64,000 bases of DNA from Spodoptera frugiperda (GCF_023101765.2 NC_064234.1:1488001-1552000); one strand, 5' to 3'. Numbered from the stretch's first letter, positions 21,571 through 36,709 are shown. Translations and numbers: made by a program. Notes: generated by a model from the sequence alone, not told the origin.

Positions 21571-22881
21571 CATCAAACTGAACACACTAAGTTCTCTATT
21601 TGCTATATGATCAGAAATTAATGCTCTGCTTATCCACAACTTAGTTACTTAAAAATGTACGTAATAGGTAGGTTGATTTGTGTGATTAAAATACTACACG
21701 GTTACGTGATCCATGTATTTCATAACGTTTGAATAATAATTAGGCAACGTTGTTAAGGTCACTCATTAATATAAAGTTTGTTTTGTTTGAAGGATTTATA
21801 TTATGATTATTTTATACACCTAATCGGTATTATTAATAAACAAATGCCCGTCTTACTTTTGTACTTAAGTATTTGCCATTAGCTGTACTTAGGTTCCAGA
21901 TCGAGTCGATTTATGGCTTAGGGTAATTAAATCTTATGAACACCTAAGATTAAATTTCTATTATTCTATTTAGTTAAAGAGACGAATGGCAACACTGGAA
22001 CAAATACCAATCAATATTTTGAAATGTTGCTTGCTACTAAGATAGGTTATCTACCATTTTTGTCCTGTCAATATCTGGGAATCTTCGTTTGGTATAACCG
22101 CATGCATAACTTGTTGCAGTTGTTGCGAATATGAGCATCGTTGCCTAGGTAGATACGTAGATGGTGGTTGTGCAACTTTGTAAGTGCTTGCGGGGTGGTC
22201 AGGCGAGCACAGGTCTGAAAAGGCGCATCTGTGCATTAGCATAACCGTGCAGACTCGTGCACCGCCCCGCGGCACAACCACGATACCTTCATGTGGCACA
22301 AGTGGGGAAATAATCGAGAGGATCGTTTTAAATATAATTAATTGAAATTACTAAAGATTTCATTCAACGCAGCAAAAGAAAGTCCAAGATTTGGATTTAA
22401 CATGACTTTCCTGTAATGAAAAAGAAGCATAATACAAATATGTTTCTTCCAAAAAATTTGCAGTAGGGTTTTCTTAAATTAAACATAAGCTTAAAGCATT
22501 TATACGAAAAAAAAATGGAAGGTGTTCTTAAATTACCTTTAAGATGCTGCAAATATTTAGCGTAGTCTCTAAAAATATCTGAATAAGAGGAAATGCAAAA
22601 CTAAAAACTTGAGAGCCACCGCCTCCGTCGCCGGCGCCGGTCAATTCACGTATTCTCAATGTCACCTTGTACCATTTTATGATCCGAGTTCTCTGTTGAA
22701 GCGTTGTCCTCTCTTATTGCACCAAGCGCATTAAAAATATGTTCTTTGTCATACAATATGCGAATACACCCATGAATATTTAATGGGACACTCGTCGCAG
22801 CCCTGACCTTTATTTTGGCCTTTCTCTACGCCCATTGTTCTTGGCTAGCCCTATGTTTTATACAACTTATCTAATGTTACC

Positions 22882-22901
22882 TTACTTTGTTTCAGGTGAG
22901 T
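22882..22901 (+). promoter_or_regulatory. Candidate recursive splice site 1
   Basis: TTACTTTGTTTCAG|GTGAGT: a pyrimidine-rich acceptor fused directly to a consensus donor, junction 22895/22896. It lies 11.4 kb into the intron that starts at 11508. A zero-length exon here would let the intron be removed in steps without changing the mRNA. Confidence 0.45.
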
Positions 22902-25900
22902 GAATGATTACCATATTTATCACAACAGTAAGTTCATTTTTAAACGGTTATATTTAGCTCGATTACCGAGTCAAAATTCAACAATCTTTGTATGTTTGTT
23001 TCGGGACAAAAAATATTGATTTGTACCTACAGAGGCAGTGGTGACGTAATCGAAGACCGATCTAAACGATTATCATCCTTCCGACCACTGACTCATCCGT
23101 GAGCCACAAACCTGTGAGAGATACAAAATATTAATTTTTAATTAACCTTTTCTTGATGACTAATACAACGAGTCAAAATGTCTGCTGCTTCGAGATTGTC
23201 GATGGTCACAAACAGCGAGATGATCAAATTGTCAGCTAACGAATAACTACCGAAATATTTATCTATAGGATAGAAGAGTTCAATGTTCTAGGAGTGATGA
23301 ACTGAAAACAGCCTCGTGGAACGTTGTTAACGTGTCTAAAAAGGCCATTAGGAGTGAGGGCCACTGCCGTCGTCGTCGGCTGTATGTCGTCACTCAACTC
23401 TCGGTTTTTTGTCGCCAAAGACGAGTTATCTTTTATCTTCTTCCTAGTCAGGTGCTTTGATTAACGACCGTAACCCGATCTCTCGTGTGTTTGGTATCTC
23501 CTACTGTACGGTCTTCTAGAGTTAATCAATTGTTACTTGGATACAGAACCACCCACGTGTGCGACTAATATGGACCGTAATAAAAAATTCTAATCACGTT
23601 GAATAATAAATAGTTAGACAAAAACTTCGTTAACTATTAGAATTCTACTTAAATAATACTGTTAATCCTATCGGTAGCAAAATAACTATTGAAGCTGAAA
23701 TTACTAATATATTTTTTTGAACTGTAACTGTGTCAGCTGATGGATCTGTAATGATTAAATCACCGGAAATTAGATTCAATTATGTAGTTGCACGGTTCGG
23801 TGACCGATTATTATGGTAAACATAGATGATGACCGCTACGAGAAACCTCCTCGATCACAATCTCTATGTTCAGAAACTAACATCGTCCGCTCCGATAAAT
23901 TAGTGTTCAGATATTGTCCGGATAATGCTGTCGACGCAGAATCCTGCCGATGTGCGAGATCAAACAAACCGTGAAACAGAGTGCGCGGATGCCAACACGC
24001 CAAATGTGCGACTTCAGTGTTCTCACACAATGAAAGACCCTCTCGTTTTACCTTGCACCGGCTTGCATTTACTTGTCTCTTTCTAACGTTAGTTTGTTCG
24101 ATTTTGGGCGAGTATGGACGATGACAAAGCGTCACTTTCTACGGGGCGCACGCGCAGTGGCAAATGAAGTGTGTCGCGTACGCAGACAGCTGCGCGATAG
24201 ACTCTGCTCTAATGTGCACCGGAAACCATCAATTTAGATAGTGCGCCGGATTGCCGCCGCGAAGCTTCTGCCGTAGGATGCAACTGTTATACGAAGGAAA
24301 CTGTGATTTATGACCTTCATTGTTTTGTGGCCGAGATCTCTTACTCTGTACATCCTCATTTCGTTAAACAATGCCTGATTTGCCTGTACAAGACGAGAAT
24401 GATCGAACATCTAATTTGTAAATCTATAACTAAATATACCAAGCTAATGAAGTTTTATATTATAGCTTGGAACTTGACGACGTCGCCGGTAAACGAATAA
24501 AGGCGACATCTGGTCTGTTATTCCCCCAGTGTAACGGTACCGCGCGGCTGTCCTTTTGAATAGAGAATAATCTGTCTCAATTAGGGTGGCGTGTCGCATC
24601 AAAATGCGACTGTAGTTATAATGTTGTGGAAACTCTGTGTAATGGTTAAACAAACAGAAATGTTATTTTGAAAATCCACCTCACTTCATCCGAATTGTTT
24701 ATCGTAATAGTTCACACTGTAAATTAAACTGCATTCGCAATCGGATATTACTTTTCCGTAACCAATTGGGTATTTAGATTCTCGTTGCAACATGCATCGG
24801 CAGTGTTGTTCAGCAGGGCCATGTTATGGCTGTTGGTTAAATTGATACTGGCATCGCCTCTTGCATGTTATCGGCTACTTTCTCGCGTCCGAGCGAGCGG
24901 TGTGCCGTTGTCGAAGTATTGTTTATGAAAAGCGGGTCAGAAGAAAGCGATAGAGGGGCGAGAGCGGCTGGTCATTCGCTGATATCTCCCGGTGAAGAGG
25001 TCACGGCCATTACACAAAAATAAACTAAAGGCAGAATTTGACGACAGCGCAAATAACGTTTATTGCCACCGTAAACTGTAACAGCAGCTGATTTTTTGTA
25101 CGGATCCGTGAACAGCCGATAATGGAACCGATTTCTCTTTTTACTTATTTTTCTGTTGCTAATTGGTTCTGTGTTTATTGTGGTGGAATTTTTATTTGCT
25201 TCGACGATACTTTCAAAATGTGTTGTTATCTGTGCAAGCGCTCGTGTAAATATTCATTTGAGCGTGTGTGAATGTGTTTGTACACTTGCACCGTCGCTGA
25301 CGCAGCGTTCTCTGTATCAAATCAGGAATGCGTTCGCACATCATGACCGGTGTGGCAACGGTCTCGATCTCGTCTTGTCACATGCTCTCGCACAGTAGAT
25401 AATAAGTGTTGTTTGTGATCAGTCTTTGTTTAAGTGTTTTCTTGTCTCAAGGTCAGCTGCTGCGATGATCATTATTTTCATCTTCCAACTTAATTGTTAC
25501 AGTTTTCTAGTCAGGTTCTACTTTCTTGTAAATAACAGCATTCTTTTACACTTGCCTGTCCTGTATCAGTTTTATGCGTTATTTACTTAATTTACTTCTT
25601 CTAGTTTTCTGTTTTAATGTATCCGATATCCGAACTGGTTATACAAACATCTGTATTGTTAATCTTTATTGTGGACGTGTTGTTTTATACCTGTATCAGA
25701 TATTTGTTATGTACGTATTGAAGGGTGTAAATCATGTAATTCAACACCGCGTAGTGTTACTCCTAGGGCAAATCTCACCGGTATCTGCGGCCACGCCGGC
25801 CATATTTCACGCTAGTGTTGCGTCCCCCATAATTGGTATGCGGCATTTTGTCCAGGCTCGCATCGATAAAACATCTCTTCCTCCTCGTATGTAATGTAAG

Positions 25901-27691
25901 CTTATTGGATACTAAGATTTAGAGGTTCCTTGAGCTCGTAATTCGTCCACAATTCAAATGTTTTGTAAATACTCGTAGCACCTTATACGAATTAAATCTG
26001 ATAATTCTATTCCGTATTTGGTTTGATTCTTACCTACTCTTAAAGAAATATTAAGTGAACTCTGTAGCATATTTAAATATTTATAGACTTGTACACATGT
26101 TACTTTGCTATGAAGAAACCGCCTTATGACATGTATTCCGGTTCCAATGTTTTCATTTGCCGACGAGTTCTCACATCGACTGCAAAGATTTTACGATTGC
26201 TAGTTTCATCAGAAATAGTGACTGTATGAACAAGATTATCTCTCATTAATTGCGCATGGTCATCCCTAGTGGTGGATGGATGTGTTCGGGTCGTGATTAA
26301 TTTGTGTAAACATTTCTGCTAATTGCCTCTATTAGTGTAACGTGTTATTTAATGTTATGGGCTCTAGGGCTTTGATGTCTTCAGTGTTACCTGTATTTTT
26401 TATTTCATTCTTATAGAGAGAATCATTTGTTATAAAAATAACTACTTCAAATTAGTATTTGTTCTCCCGTGCCTCTTTTTTATTTATGTGCTTGACGAGA
26501 CTCACAAAAGTTATAAATTCGATTGATGCCGGTTAGATGAATCATACTTTAGATTGTATCTTAAAAATCGTAATTATAGAGCTTTGTCATTCAACGAAGA
26601 CTAATAAATTAAATTTTTTGTCACTGTCAATAAATAAGAAATGTTCACTGCCATATTAATTAATTCTGGATTAGGTATGCGAAAACGAATTAGTTACAGG
26701 ACGGTCGTCCATAGTTATTTGAGTTAATGGTATGTGGGCTGCGCCTACGCACATAGAGATCAATAAATTATAGAGACGTGTGGCGTTCACGACCTTTCCG
26801 CAATATTTACGTGCTAAATCGTTTAATATAACAAATATATCGTTTATCAGGAAAATAGCTTCATTAGATCAAATTAGACATTGAACATGACATTAATTAT
26901 AAACTATAAATGGTGGCCTATCACAATTCAGATAAACAAAACAGTGTTATAAATATTCATATTATATTAAAAAGGAATACTAAGGTCAAAGTTTTTAAAA
27001 CAGATCAAAGACAAAAGGAAGTAATGACAGAGTATTAAATTACTGGTTGATTTACACTATGAATCTTATTAGGTGGTTGGGAACGTCGCCAAGTTCGATT
27101 GCAGAGGCATTCTATGCCGGTGCCGTGTCACTAGCTGGACTGTTCTGCATAGAAATGGTGATATGATTCAGTTTGTTCCATTCTCAGAGCAGATATACTC
27201 ACCGTATACACTCGAGAGAACAAAAGAGAATATTTCATAAGATAACCTACAATGTAATGATCCTAGTTTATGTTAGAAGATGCTAGTAAAGATTTTGGAT
27301 TATACTTTCAAACACTACTGCGTAAATTGAATTTTGTATGTATAAATATCTTGTATTAAAGCAGCCATTTATAATTCAGGATAATACGATAACAGTGCAG
27401 TCTATTGATCATAAACTTGACCATGAATAAATAATTCCAGTACGTAACATGACCAATGTTTGTTGTAAGCGCCTTATGCGAAATCGACATGGCTACCGTA
27501 TTCGTTACAAGGAAAGATTTGCAAGGGATTTGCATAATTCTACATGTGTATCTGTCTGTAAGCCGGCGTCATCGACTTTATATCATGCATCGCCATCAGT
27601 AATCCATATGTAAAGAGAAAAATCAGTACTCTATGCATGATCGCAACTACTTTTTGCTTGCAATAAGAAATTCAAATTCAGTACAACGGTC
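22902..27691. other. Intronic sequence, no gene recognised
   Basis: Mixed AT-rich DNA with small GC-richer parts (about 24140-24260, 24880-24980). The frames at 23836-24135, 25156-25398 and 25574-25894 lack family resemblance. No repeats with clear ends were found. Confidence 0.45.
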
Positions 27692-27699
27692 AAACTATG

Positions 27700-28400
27700 G
27701 ACTTATTCGTCAACTCGGCTGCAATAAACTCGTCCGCGCGGTCGAGTCGGGAAATTCAAACATTAATTATTTTTTTATTATGCATCTCGGCCGATTTACG
27801 TGGTCGAGTTGATGAAGCTATTTATTAGTATCATTTATTCGTCAACTCGACCGACATTGAAAATATGAGGCATTAATTGTACAGTGATATACAAAAGTGT
27901 TTCGTTTTTAATTAAATTTTTGTTCTTCTATCGGTATATTATATAATATAAAATAACTTAAAATTAGAATTAAGGACATAAAAAGATGTTTTTTAATCAA
28001 GCATTGCTCAGTTGAGTTGAGTCCAAGTTGCGAGAGAGAGACAAAACTATTTCACTAATCAGGATATATGTAAGGTCATGATTAAAATGCTACATTTTAC
28101 AAAACTAAAGGGTGATTGTAATGAAACATCTACGATCTTGGTGTTGCACAGCACGCATTTTAATCGGCCTAACAAAATAAATCTTTCCATGATATGCCTT
28201 AAACATTTTCTACTCAAATGTACATTTTGTACTTGGTCGAGATGACGAATAAAAAAAAATCACAAAAATTAGCCGGGTCGACTCGACCGCATAGTGAATG
28301 TTCCTACGGTCGAGATGCACAATGAAATAATAGGTAGATTTAAATCTTCCCAACTCGACCGCGCGGTCGAGTTTATTGCGGCCGAGTTGACGAATAAGTC
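27700..28400. mobile_element. MITE with about 120-bp terminal inverted repeats
   Basis: The left end GACTTATTCGTCAACTCGG (27700) and the right end, its reverse complement (finishing 28400), extend as diverged inverted repeats for about 120 bp, including the palindromic ACTCGACCGCGCGGTCGAGT near 28353. The flanks AAACTATG (27692-27699) and AAACTCTG (28401-28408) look like an 8-bp target duplication with one change, as for hAT-type elements. The end word recurs inside in both orientations (27836 region direct, 28236 region inverted). No transposase. The 125-codon frame at 28294-28671 crosses the right end and is not a gene. Confidence 0.8.
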
Positions 28401-28408
28401 AAACTCTG

Positions 28409-31400
28409 TCAGCTCTTGGGAAATTAAGGACAGCGAAATTGCAAATGTTACCAAGAAGCTGTTTATTTTTTTTACAGTTTTAAGTAGCCAGTTTTATGTG
28501 TTTGTTATGGTCAGAAACATGGCTGGCGATGACATCGTTGACTGTGATGCTGGTCTGACTACTTGCGCTAGCGATTCAAACTTCCGTACACACAAGCACA
28601 TGTGTTTAGCACTAATTTGGTTTGTGTGTGAACTGAGAACCAATTTGATCGCCATGTGGGTGGTAGATTAGGTAGTGAGTTAAACCGCCACGTTTTTTCG
28701 TCTTTCAAATATACTTTGATGATTCAGGCCTCCTGCGTAGTTATCGAGATGTGTTTTAATCGCGGTCCGTGACAAACGTGCTCGATTAGAAATGATTAAT
28801 TCAAAGTACAACTTGTTTTGCTTATTGTGTACTTAGCAGTTGATTGATTGCATGTTAATTTCTTTAATTTTCTAGAACCATCCGGATTACTTTTACGAAT
28901 ATTAAAACAACGCAATGCTGATAAATGAATTATCCTTATCAGGTTTATCGATTCGACGCAGATAAGCCTAAACCGTATTATCTACTTAAAAACCCTGTAT
29001 GTATCGCAAGAGTGATCAAAGAGGACGTACTTTTGTAGACATTTTATTGTCAAATAGAATCTCATTCCTCTTCCATTCTCTCTTCTGGATATAATTAGAA
29101 CAATGACGAATATAATTTACCCATCTGCTATTTTTTCCTCAACAAACTAAATATAGTCTAATTGTCTGTATAGTACATTTAACAATAGTATCTACTATTT
29201 CTCTTTTAGATCCTGTTCGCAGTCATCGATCAAAACTCCTAAAATTGTTTAAGTTGTGTCTGTTACATAGTTGATATTTATGACGCTTCGCAGATGACCC
29301 GGTCACGAGGTCCATTACATAAGAATGAGCGATTAGTTTACTGTGGTATGCTGCGATCCATCTTGCGTAAATAAATTCCTATCTGTCGTGAAGGTTACTG
29401 ATATGATAAGGTTTAACATAGAAATAGACAAGAGGCGAGGACAAAGATTGTAAGTACGATGTATGGAAGATAGTTCAGTAATTCTTATGAAAATTCGTCA
29501 GTAAAATATGAGTAATCGATCCATAGTACTATGTTTCTAATGTATACCTCATTATATTTGCATACTATTGTGTTACGAAGCGCCTAATACGTTACGTGTA
29601 TTGAATCAGAACTGCCTTATCAATAGAAACATTTGGAAAATTCTCGCCCAACTTTTTAGTATACTATACTAGGTACTCTTCTAGTACGCTTCTAAGCTAA
29701 TTACTCGCGTTGCATCTACCTAATGCTAGTATTCAATTATTACCGCTTGTGTTAACACTTGGTACTTGAACGTTTTCCTTGTAAGCGGTGTTGACAGCTC
29801 AAATTACAGCATATTGATCAAACTGTTGCTTAGAGATTACCAGGGCGATACCGTCAGCGTAAACTAATAAGGATTTTAATTTAACTAATCCACATCGAAG
29901 GTTCGGTCACGGAACGGCACATGAAATTAACCGCTATTCCCTTTTAGGTAAAAGCTATAATCGAGTTCAACGCAAATTCTCATTTCCGCTATGAAATTGA
30001 TATGACCATTGAATGTGATTTAAGAACAAGTCAAGTATGCAAAACATTTTTCGCAACAGATTTTATCTTCCTTCCTTCTGAGTCATCAAATTGATTCAAA
30101 GACGTGATGTAAGTAAATGTCACCTGTCAAATGTTAAAAATTAAAATCGTTGATCAGTCTATAACTTGCACAACCGCTTCCCAATAATTTCTGTAAGTTG
30201 GTAAAATTATTTCGTCTTCTCCGCTCCCAAATATGGCATAAAATATGATATGGGCAAGTGCGTGAAATCGCGTTAACCAATAATCATTGTTCATCTTGAA
30301 ATTAAATTTAACCTCTGCCGATTTAAATAAACATTTCGATTATTCGCACAGCATCAACTACGGAAGCTCGTATTGTTAATTAATTTCAGTAGATATTCGA
30401 CTCGTAAAACGGCAAAGTTATTGCCGTTTAACACGGAATTAATGGAGCGACAAGTGTGACTGCGTGACCTCCGGCCGGGTTTCTTTGTGACTTAATTTTA
30501 TCTCAATAGTGCTATTTTGTTTCTGCAGGAACGTACGCACTCGGCTAAATCGTTTTTTGCCATTTACAGAATGTTTATTTTAATATTATATTTCGTCTTC
30601 CGCCTGGTCCTTTGTGGAATACGTCACGTTGATAAGATTATGTCCAATAAAACGGATTATAACTGGGTGCGTCGGCCACCAGTGTCATTGCACGGCGCCA
30701 CCTTATAGCCTTATGAACACTATTCAATCCATTCATCCAATTTGTCTCGTTATTTGTCATGTTCATCAAGACGTTTTATAGTCCTTTGTCAGAGTTCGCG
30801 GTAGACAATTCTATAAAAAGGATTACATTTTAAGTTAAAGAATCAAACAGAAACAGTGGTTGGATTGGAACGCAGCTTGTTCATAAAAGTTCTTTATTTA
30901 ACATCGACATTAAACCCGTCTAACGAAGTTCAACTAGCCGGCTAGTTACATTAACCGACAGCTTAACACGTTCTCGAGGATCACGTACCAACAGTATTTC
31001 AATAAATCAATGTTCCTTTCAACACACTCTTGGTGGGAAATTTATTGCTATATACAATGTTGCGGTGACTTTGAAACAAATTGGATTCGGCTAATTCACT
31101 CACGTTGTGTGATCAGAAAAAGTTTAATAGGACCAAACTACCAGTATTTCAAAATCATCCTTGTTATTTTTAACCACAAGTCTTCCACGCCAATCTAAAA
31201 GATGTCTGGTTCTGATTTAACTTCACGTCAAAATAAGGGTTCATTAATAATAAAATTATAATAGAAAACGCTATGTTAAGAGGTTAATTGATAATTATAA
31301 TCTAATGGAGGCCCTGTGAAGTGTAAGGAAGCGTTTCTATCGTTGCATACAAGTCATAAATTATGGCGTCCATATCCTACGTGCCATTTATCATAATATT

Positions 31401-34400
31401 GTCTGGCGGTCGCGTTTTATCTCTACCATGGCAGAGCAGGTGGGTGTCTGCCTATTTCAATATTAATTGATCCTGCTGCATTGCGGAATTGTTTTGTTTC
31501 TATAGCCTTTTGCTCTGTCGATCTGTTTTGCTATCTCTATGGCATGCTAGATTTCTATGCAGACGGAGGTTGGGCTTGTCGGAGGGATAAGTTTAAACAG
31601 GTGAACATTTTAAACGCCCTCCCATTATTTATCTTTGCTAAGTAATTTGGAGATTGTCTGGGGAAAACTGATTTCGATTTCTTATTTCTGAATCATTAGA
31701 TGTTTTAAGATTGTTCGTCTAAATTCCAAAAAAAAACTGGAAACGAGATATGTATTTATTGAAGCGTAGATTGGGTTACGTTTGTTCATATTCAGGATGA
31801 AAGTCCATATTGTAAGACGAAACAATGCTTACGTGTTGCGGAACACCGACAGTTATTTAGTCATTTGTGGGCATACACCGTGGGAAAACTTTACTCCTCA
31901 TTATACGTATAAAACGGTATGTTTCTAATCTAATGAGTAATAATATTCAAGGCGACACGACGAAGTTGCAACACTAAATAAACCCATGAATATATGAAAG
32001 TAAACGCTTGATTTAAACCAGCTAGTTAGCAAGCAATCGTTTAATGTAGCTCTCAGATGACGACGCAAGGTTATCAGTAGGATCACTAAATCATGACTCA
32101 CGTGTAACATTAATTTGATGATACTTGCCAATGTTTATTTGTACAGTTATTCGGCACACATAACCTTAGTCTTTTGACGCCGCAAACCAGCCGTTGTAGT
32201 GCTCTCGACCTCGCGACCTTTATTCAAAGTGCTGGATAAATTCACCAGCCAGTGTAGATCCCTGGTTCACCAACATGCTGTAAGGCAATTCTCACGTCTG
32301 ATAGCTTCCGTAGCACTGGCCGTCCGGAGGGATGCCCGTTAGACTCGAGGTCATCGGCAGGTGCGGATTTCTTGACGAGCGTGGTTTTCCTATTTTGGTT
32401 GTGCATTGTTAAAGAAATGAGCGTGTCTCGTTACGGCTGTGTCTCAGTGTCGGGTTCCCATCGTTAGTTGATGTGTTCAATATGGCGGCGGTTTTGTTTG
32501 TATTTTACGTTCAATTATTATTATACTGTAGATTGGAACAGGATAAATCTATTTCGAGCTGCTAGGTCATGCCATACCGCAACACATAATAAACAGGGAA
32601 TACTTATTGTTCTCAGTTGTTATTGTTCACCTTTCAGAATTAAGTCTGATTATAATGACATGTATATTATTTATTTGCTCACCTATCTTGTCGGGCCGGT
32701 CTTTGTTTTCAGTAAAGCAAAACAAACATATTAATGTATTCAATTTAAGTTACTTCGGCTGTTTTTATTAAACAATGCATTCACATTGTAATGCTCACTT
32801 TATATTAATGTTTAAGTTTAAAATGTTGGAGTGCATGTTTTAAAATATTACCATTTAATGGAATGAAAACAATGTTGTGTTTTATTGCTGTGAAATTCGT
32901 ATATGTAAAATAAAATTAATCGCACCTCCATGTCGGAAGGATAAAAGAATGCACACCCATAAAAAATAGCAACATTGTATAAAAGTACAGTATTCGAAGC
33001 TTAAATTGATTATTAATATCGCGTTCATTAATAAAATAGCCAAAAGCGCATGTGGGGTGAGTGGTTTAAGTAATTTGCATGAGATTGATGTCCTCACGGA
33101 ATATGCAGATGGTTCTTGGTAAACTTACATGTGGCTATTAACATTTTTACTGTCGTTACTAAAATTATGGATGGGATTTAAAAAGGCAGGCACTGCAATC
33201 AATCTGTCGGAAACGTTAAGTAGGTACTAGTTTTAATCCGTAATTTGTAGGGATTCTTTCGACTGAAATGAGACGTGGATAATGCGATCGTCTGCCCCAA
33301 AACAGGGGTCGGAAGTCGGGGTCGTTGCACTTGGTGTTCATGTCTGGTGATTGGTAATTATCCAGCATTCCTTCGTGATTATTGTACAAATGCCAGGTCA
33401 TCAATTTACCGCAATCTGTTAATTTTTTTTTTATTGTGATCCGTTTTTATTTCCGTCCTCTTATCTGTGTTTTCATGATTATAATATTACTTGCTAGTTA
33501 GAACAGCTTATACGATTCTTTTAGCTTCGATATGTTATTTTGATGCTATCTCAACGAGATATAATATCTAGCTATTCCGTAAGAATTCTAGTCTCAGTTC
33601 TTAATTATTAGTTTAAGTTAAACTAACTTTTTACGATGTTACGATTAAGTTAAATTACGATGACAAAATATAAGTTTATTTACATATTCAATTTGACGTA
33701 GTATACGATTGAAGAGTACCTACTCAATTAATTAGTAAGCAGACACTTGGCATCATGGCCACGAAATTCGACGCATCTTATTTAATATTCGTAAATGTTT
33801 CCTGTGGTTTTATGATATGAATGAATATTGATGAAATCTTTACTATCACTTAAATAAATTACATCGTAAAACGATCAGCCAGTCTGTGTGGTTGTCATTA
33901 CATACGTACAGCCATCGTTACGAGATAAATAACGTATTTAAATATCATTTTATACTCCATTTTTACTACGTAAGTATTTTTTAATTTGGGTTTTTTGTGA
34001 AAATAAATATTTTTATGGCCTCTTGATAATTTTTGTTTACTTATCGTATGCAAGGTGTAAGTTGGCTAGTTGGCTGCTAATTACGTCGTTTATTTGTTTG
34101 TTGGTTTCATAGTTAATGTGTTACTTGTTGTCTGTTTATAATGATGCGTACTTAAAAATAGATTCACACATTTACCGTTGGTGCAAATGTAATTATAAAG
34201 ATATCAAAATATTTTATCATAATTATCATAGTGGACTAGTATTTATAACCATCTTGTTGGCTAATGAGTTAATGAGGTTACTGTGACAATTCTAATTAAA
34301 GTTCCAGCAATTAAAACCTGGCCTCTCTTGTCTGTACCGTTTCTTTTGTCGCACGAAGTTATCAGTCGCGGTTCCAATACCTTAATGCGTTAATTGCGAG

Positions 34401-36330
34401 CCAGAGTCACACCAGTTAAACGGATCCTCACGTGTAATGTCAGTTAACAATTAAATGCAATAAAAGTTTTAATAACTAGTTATAATGAACTAGCCACTGT
34501 TTTGTTAGTTAGCGTGCTTTTGAAAATTGCCGCCATTGTCTGTAGGTTAACTGAAAGTTGGTACTTAATTAAGTTCTAATATTTTAGTGTCCTAAAATAT
34601 CCAGAAATTTTTGTAGTGAACATGTACCCACGAGGATAACATTTCAGCTTTGAAGGACACATAAGGATACATAATGTATAAATAAAATCAATATCAGGTG
34701 CTGAAAATGTTTTTCCATTATTAAATGAATAAATAAATAGGTAAATACTGCTAATATAAACCAATATATAATAGATAATGGTTAACAATCGTATTTGTAC
34801 AATACAATATGTATTTGTATTCAACATTTGTTTTTGCTAATTATTGTTTTTTCCCGCTTTAAATAATTTTACCTCAAACGATTTATTTATAAGTTAATTA
34901 ATGTGAAATTATAGATATTAGTCGAGTCTTCTAGAAAAGTGTTCATTCTTTAACAAGGAGGTAAAAAAGGCGTAGACAAATAAACGCGGACTCCTACGCT
35001 ATGGTATGGGTAAGAAGGTACACAGGGCCACAGAGCCTCAGTTGACGTTTCCCACGGGGCTGTTTGTGCTCATGAAATGTAAAATGTAGTGCCCCGTTAG
35101 TTTGTGGTCGCAATCATACTTCTACACAGTCGAGAAGCGATGCTCAGCTAGGTTTGTTGGCTAAGAACCATGGAAATCCTCTTATATTTCCAATTGAGAG
35201 TAGCTAGACCTCATTTAATTAATCTATTACTCAAATTAGAAAAATGCGCCATGACATATCACTAGGGTTAGGTTAGGCTATTCTGAATTCACATGTAACA
35301 AAGTACTAAAAGTTGAATGCATATTTAAACTCGGTAAGTATTTACTAAATGGTGATTCGTTAACTAGTTTATTTAACCAGTGGAAAACCATCGTCTCCTC
35401 TTACATTTTCTGAGCTTGTCTTTAATTTTATTGTTCCTTTTTGATGTCAAACTAGCCTCTGCATAAAATCGCTTCATTATAGTGCAGCTGCTACTGTGCC
35501 GATGGCGTGGCATTAATAAAGTTGACATAATATTTTTGTTACCTCGTAAGCACCGTGACAGATTTGTGATGTGTTTCACCGTTACACCGCATGCTAATTA
35601 ACTTAACTGTTTGTATCTTAATTTTTGTTTTAAATTGCTAGACGTTTCACACAGACCGCAAACTTGATAAGCATCATTTGTGAAACTGTTACAAGCTGTT
35701 AATTTGGTTTCCTCTCTTCGTTCGTACTCGGGCGATAAATAACGACATCCTCAAACATGTGGCCTTATTGAAGATTGAAACTTTAATTAAAAGCATCCAG
35801 TACTTCCAATACTTGGAGCCGGTCGATCGTCTTTATCAAAGCTGAACTTCAGTCACCAATCAACAGATCGCACGCGACCGAATTCGGCGCGTTACCGTTA
35901 ATTCGCTACGTGTCGTCTGTCCGGGCCGGATTCGATTTATAAGCGACGTAATCGGGCCTTACGGTAAACCTGATCTCCTCTTACATATCGCTCTATAAAG
36001 CATGGAACACACGCTCAACACGCACGCCGAGTTCGCCACGACGACCCTGTTTTGTGACCATACGTGAAGTCTAGTTTTCAATTAGATTTGTGAGTTTACA
36101 ATTTATCACCAGCAAATTGACAAACGTGGACGGTTTGTGACAAATGTGTCAATGTGTCGCTGTAAAATCGGCTACATAACGAGTTTAATATCAACACGTT
36201 CATATTTTCATTGACGTGTATGAAGATGAATAGTGGGATCTATCTCATAGAGAAATCAAAGCACAACCTCCATTGCCATAATCACCTGTAGAGCAGTCTC
36301 AACATTACGTAAATCCCATGTCAGTGACAG
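28409..36330. other. Intronic or intergenic sequence, no gene recognised
   Basis: AT-rich with no convincing coding exon, RNA gene or complete mobile element. TTAGGTTAGG at about 35265 is a two-unit telomere-like word only. The short frames here (for example 32468-32734, 34576-34827) are low-complexity or hydrophobic strings expected by chance. Confidence 0.4.
29948..29953 (+). promoter_or_regulatory. Weak candidate recursive splice site
   Basis: CTATTCCCTTTTAG|GTAAAA at 29947/29948. Good pyrimidine tract, but the donor half lacks the +5 G. Secondary candidate. Confidence 0.2.
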
Positions 36331-36337
36331 TGATGTC

Positions 36338-36709
36338 TTATGACAGTAAGATGTTCAATTTCTCCGTTCGCATCCCATCAACGTTTTTGCCGTTTGTGCA
36401 GACAAAAATGTGCGTAATGTCTCTCGTTAACCTTTTAGTAAGAACAGATGTAACCCTCCGGCGTCGCCGCATAATTGCGGAAGTAGACTCTGCCTCCTCT
36501 ACCTGTTTGTGTACGTTTAAAGTGTTATCTTTGTCATCTGTTTTGCTAAATGGCCCTTTAAGGATTTTTGCAACTTTTGCAACACTCTTTGTTTCGTTTT
36601 CATTGCATGTACGTCCTTCTGGAACGGATGACATTCCGTATCCGGGTTTTAAATCCTTTATTTTCATACGCGTGTTAATCTCAAGCGTCGAAATACATAA
36701 ACCGATCAT
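36338..36709 (-). other. Unassigned 123-codon open frame, possible coding relic
   Basis: From ATG at 36709 to TAA at 36338 on the minus strand. The frame stays open further upstream to about 36784. The predicted peptide is hydrophilic and mixed (for example DLKPGYGMSSVPEGRT, VHKQVEEAESTSA, a run of five Arg), which is more protein-like than other frames in this region. I recognise no domain. The plus strand is also open across it for 158 codons (36318-36794), with hydrophobic composition, and is probably its shadow. It has no visible promoter or splice evidence, so it may be a retrocopy fragment, an exon of a nested minus-strand gene, or chance. Confidence 0.25.

Noticed and set aside
35262..35276. 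Telomeric TTAGG repeat
   Set aside because: Only two units; no array.
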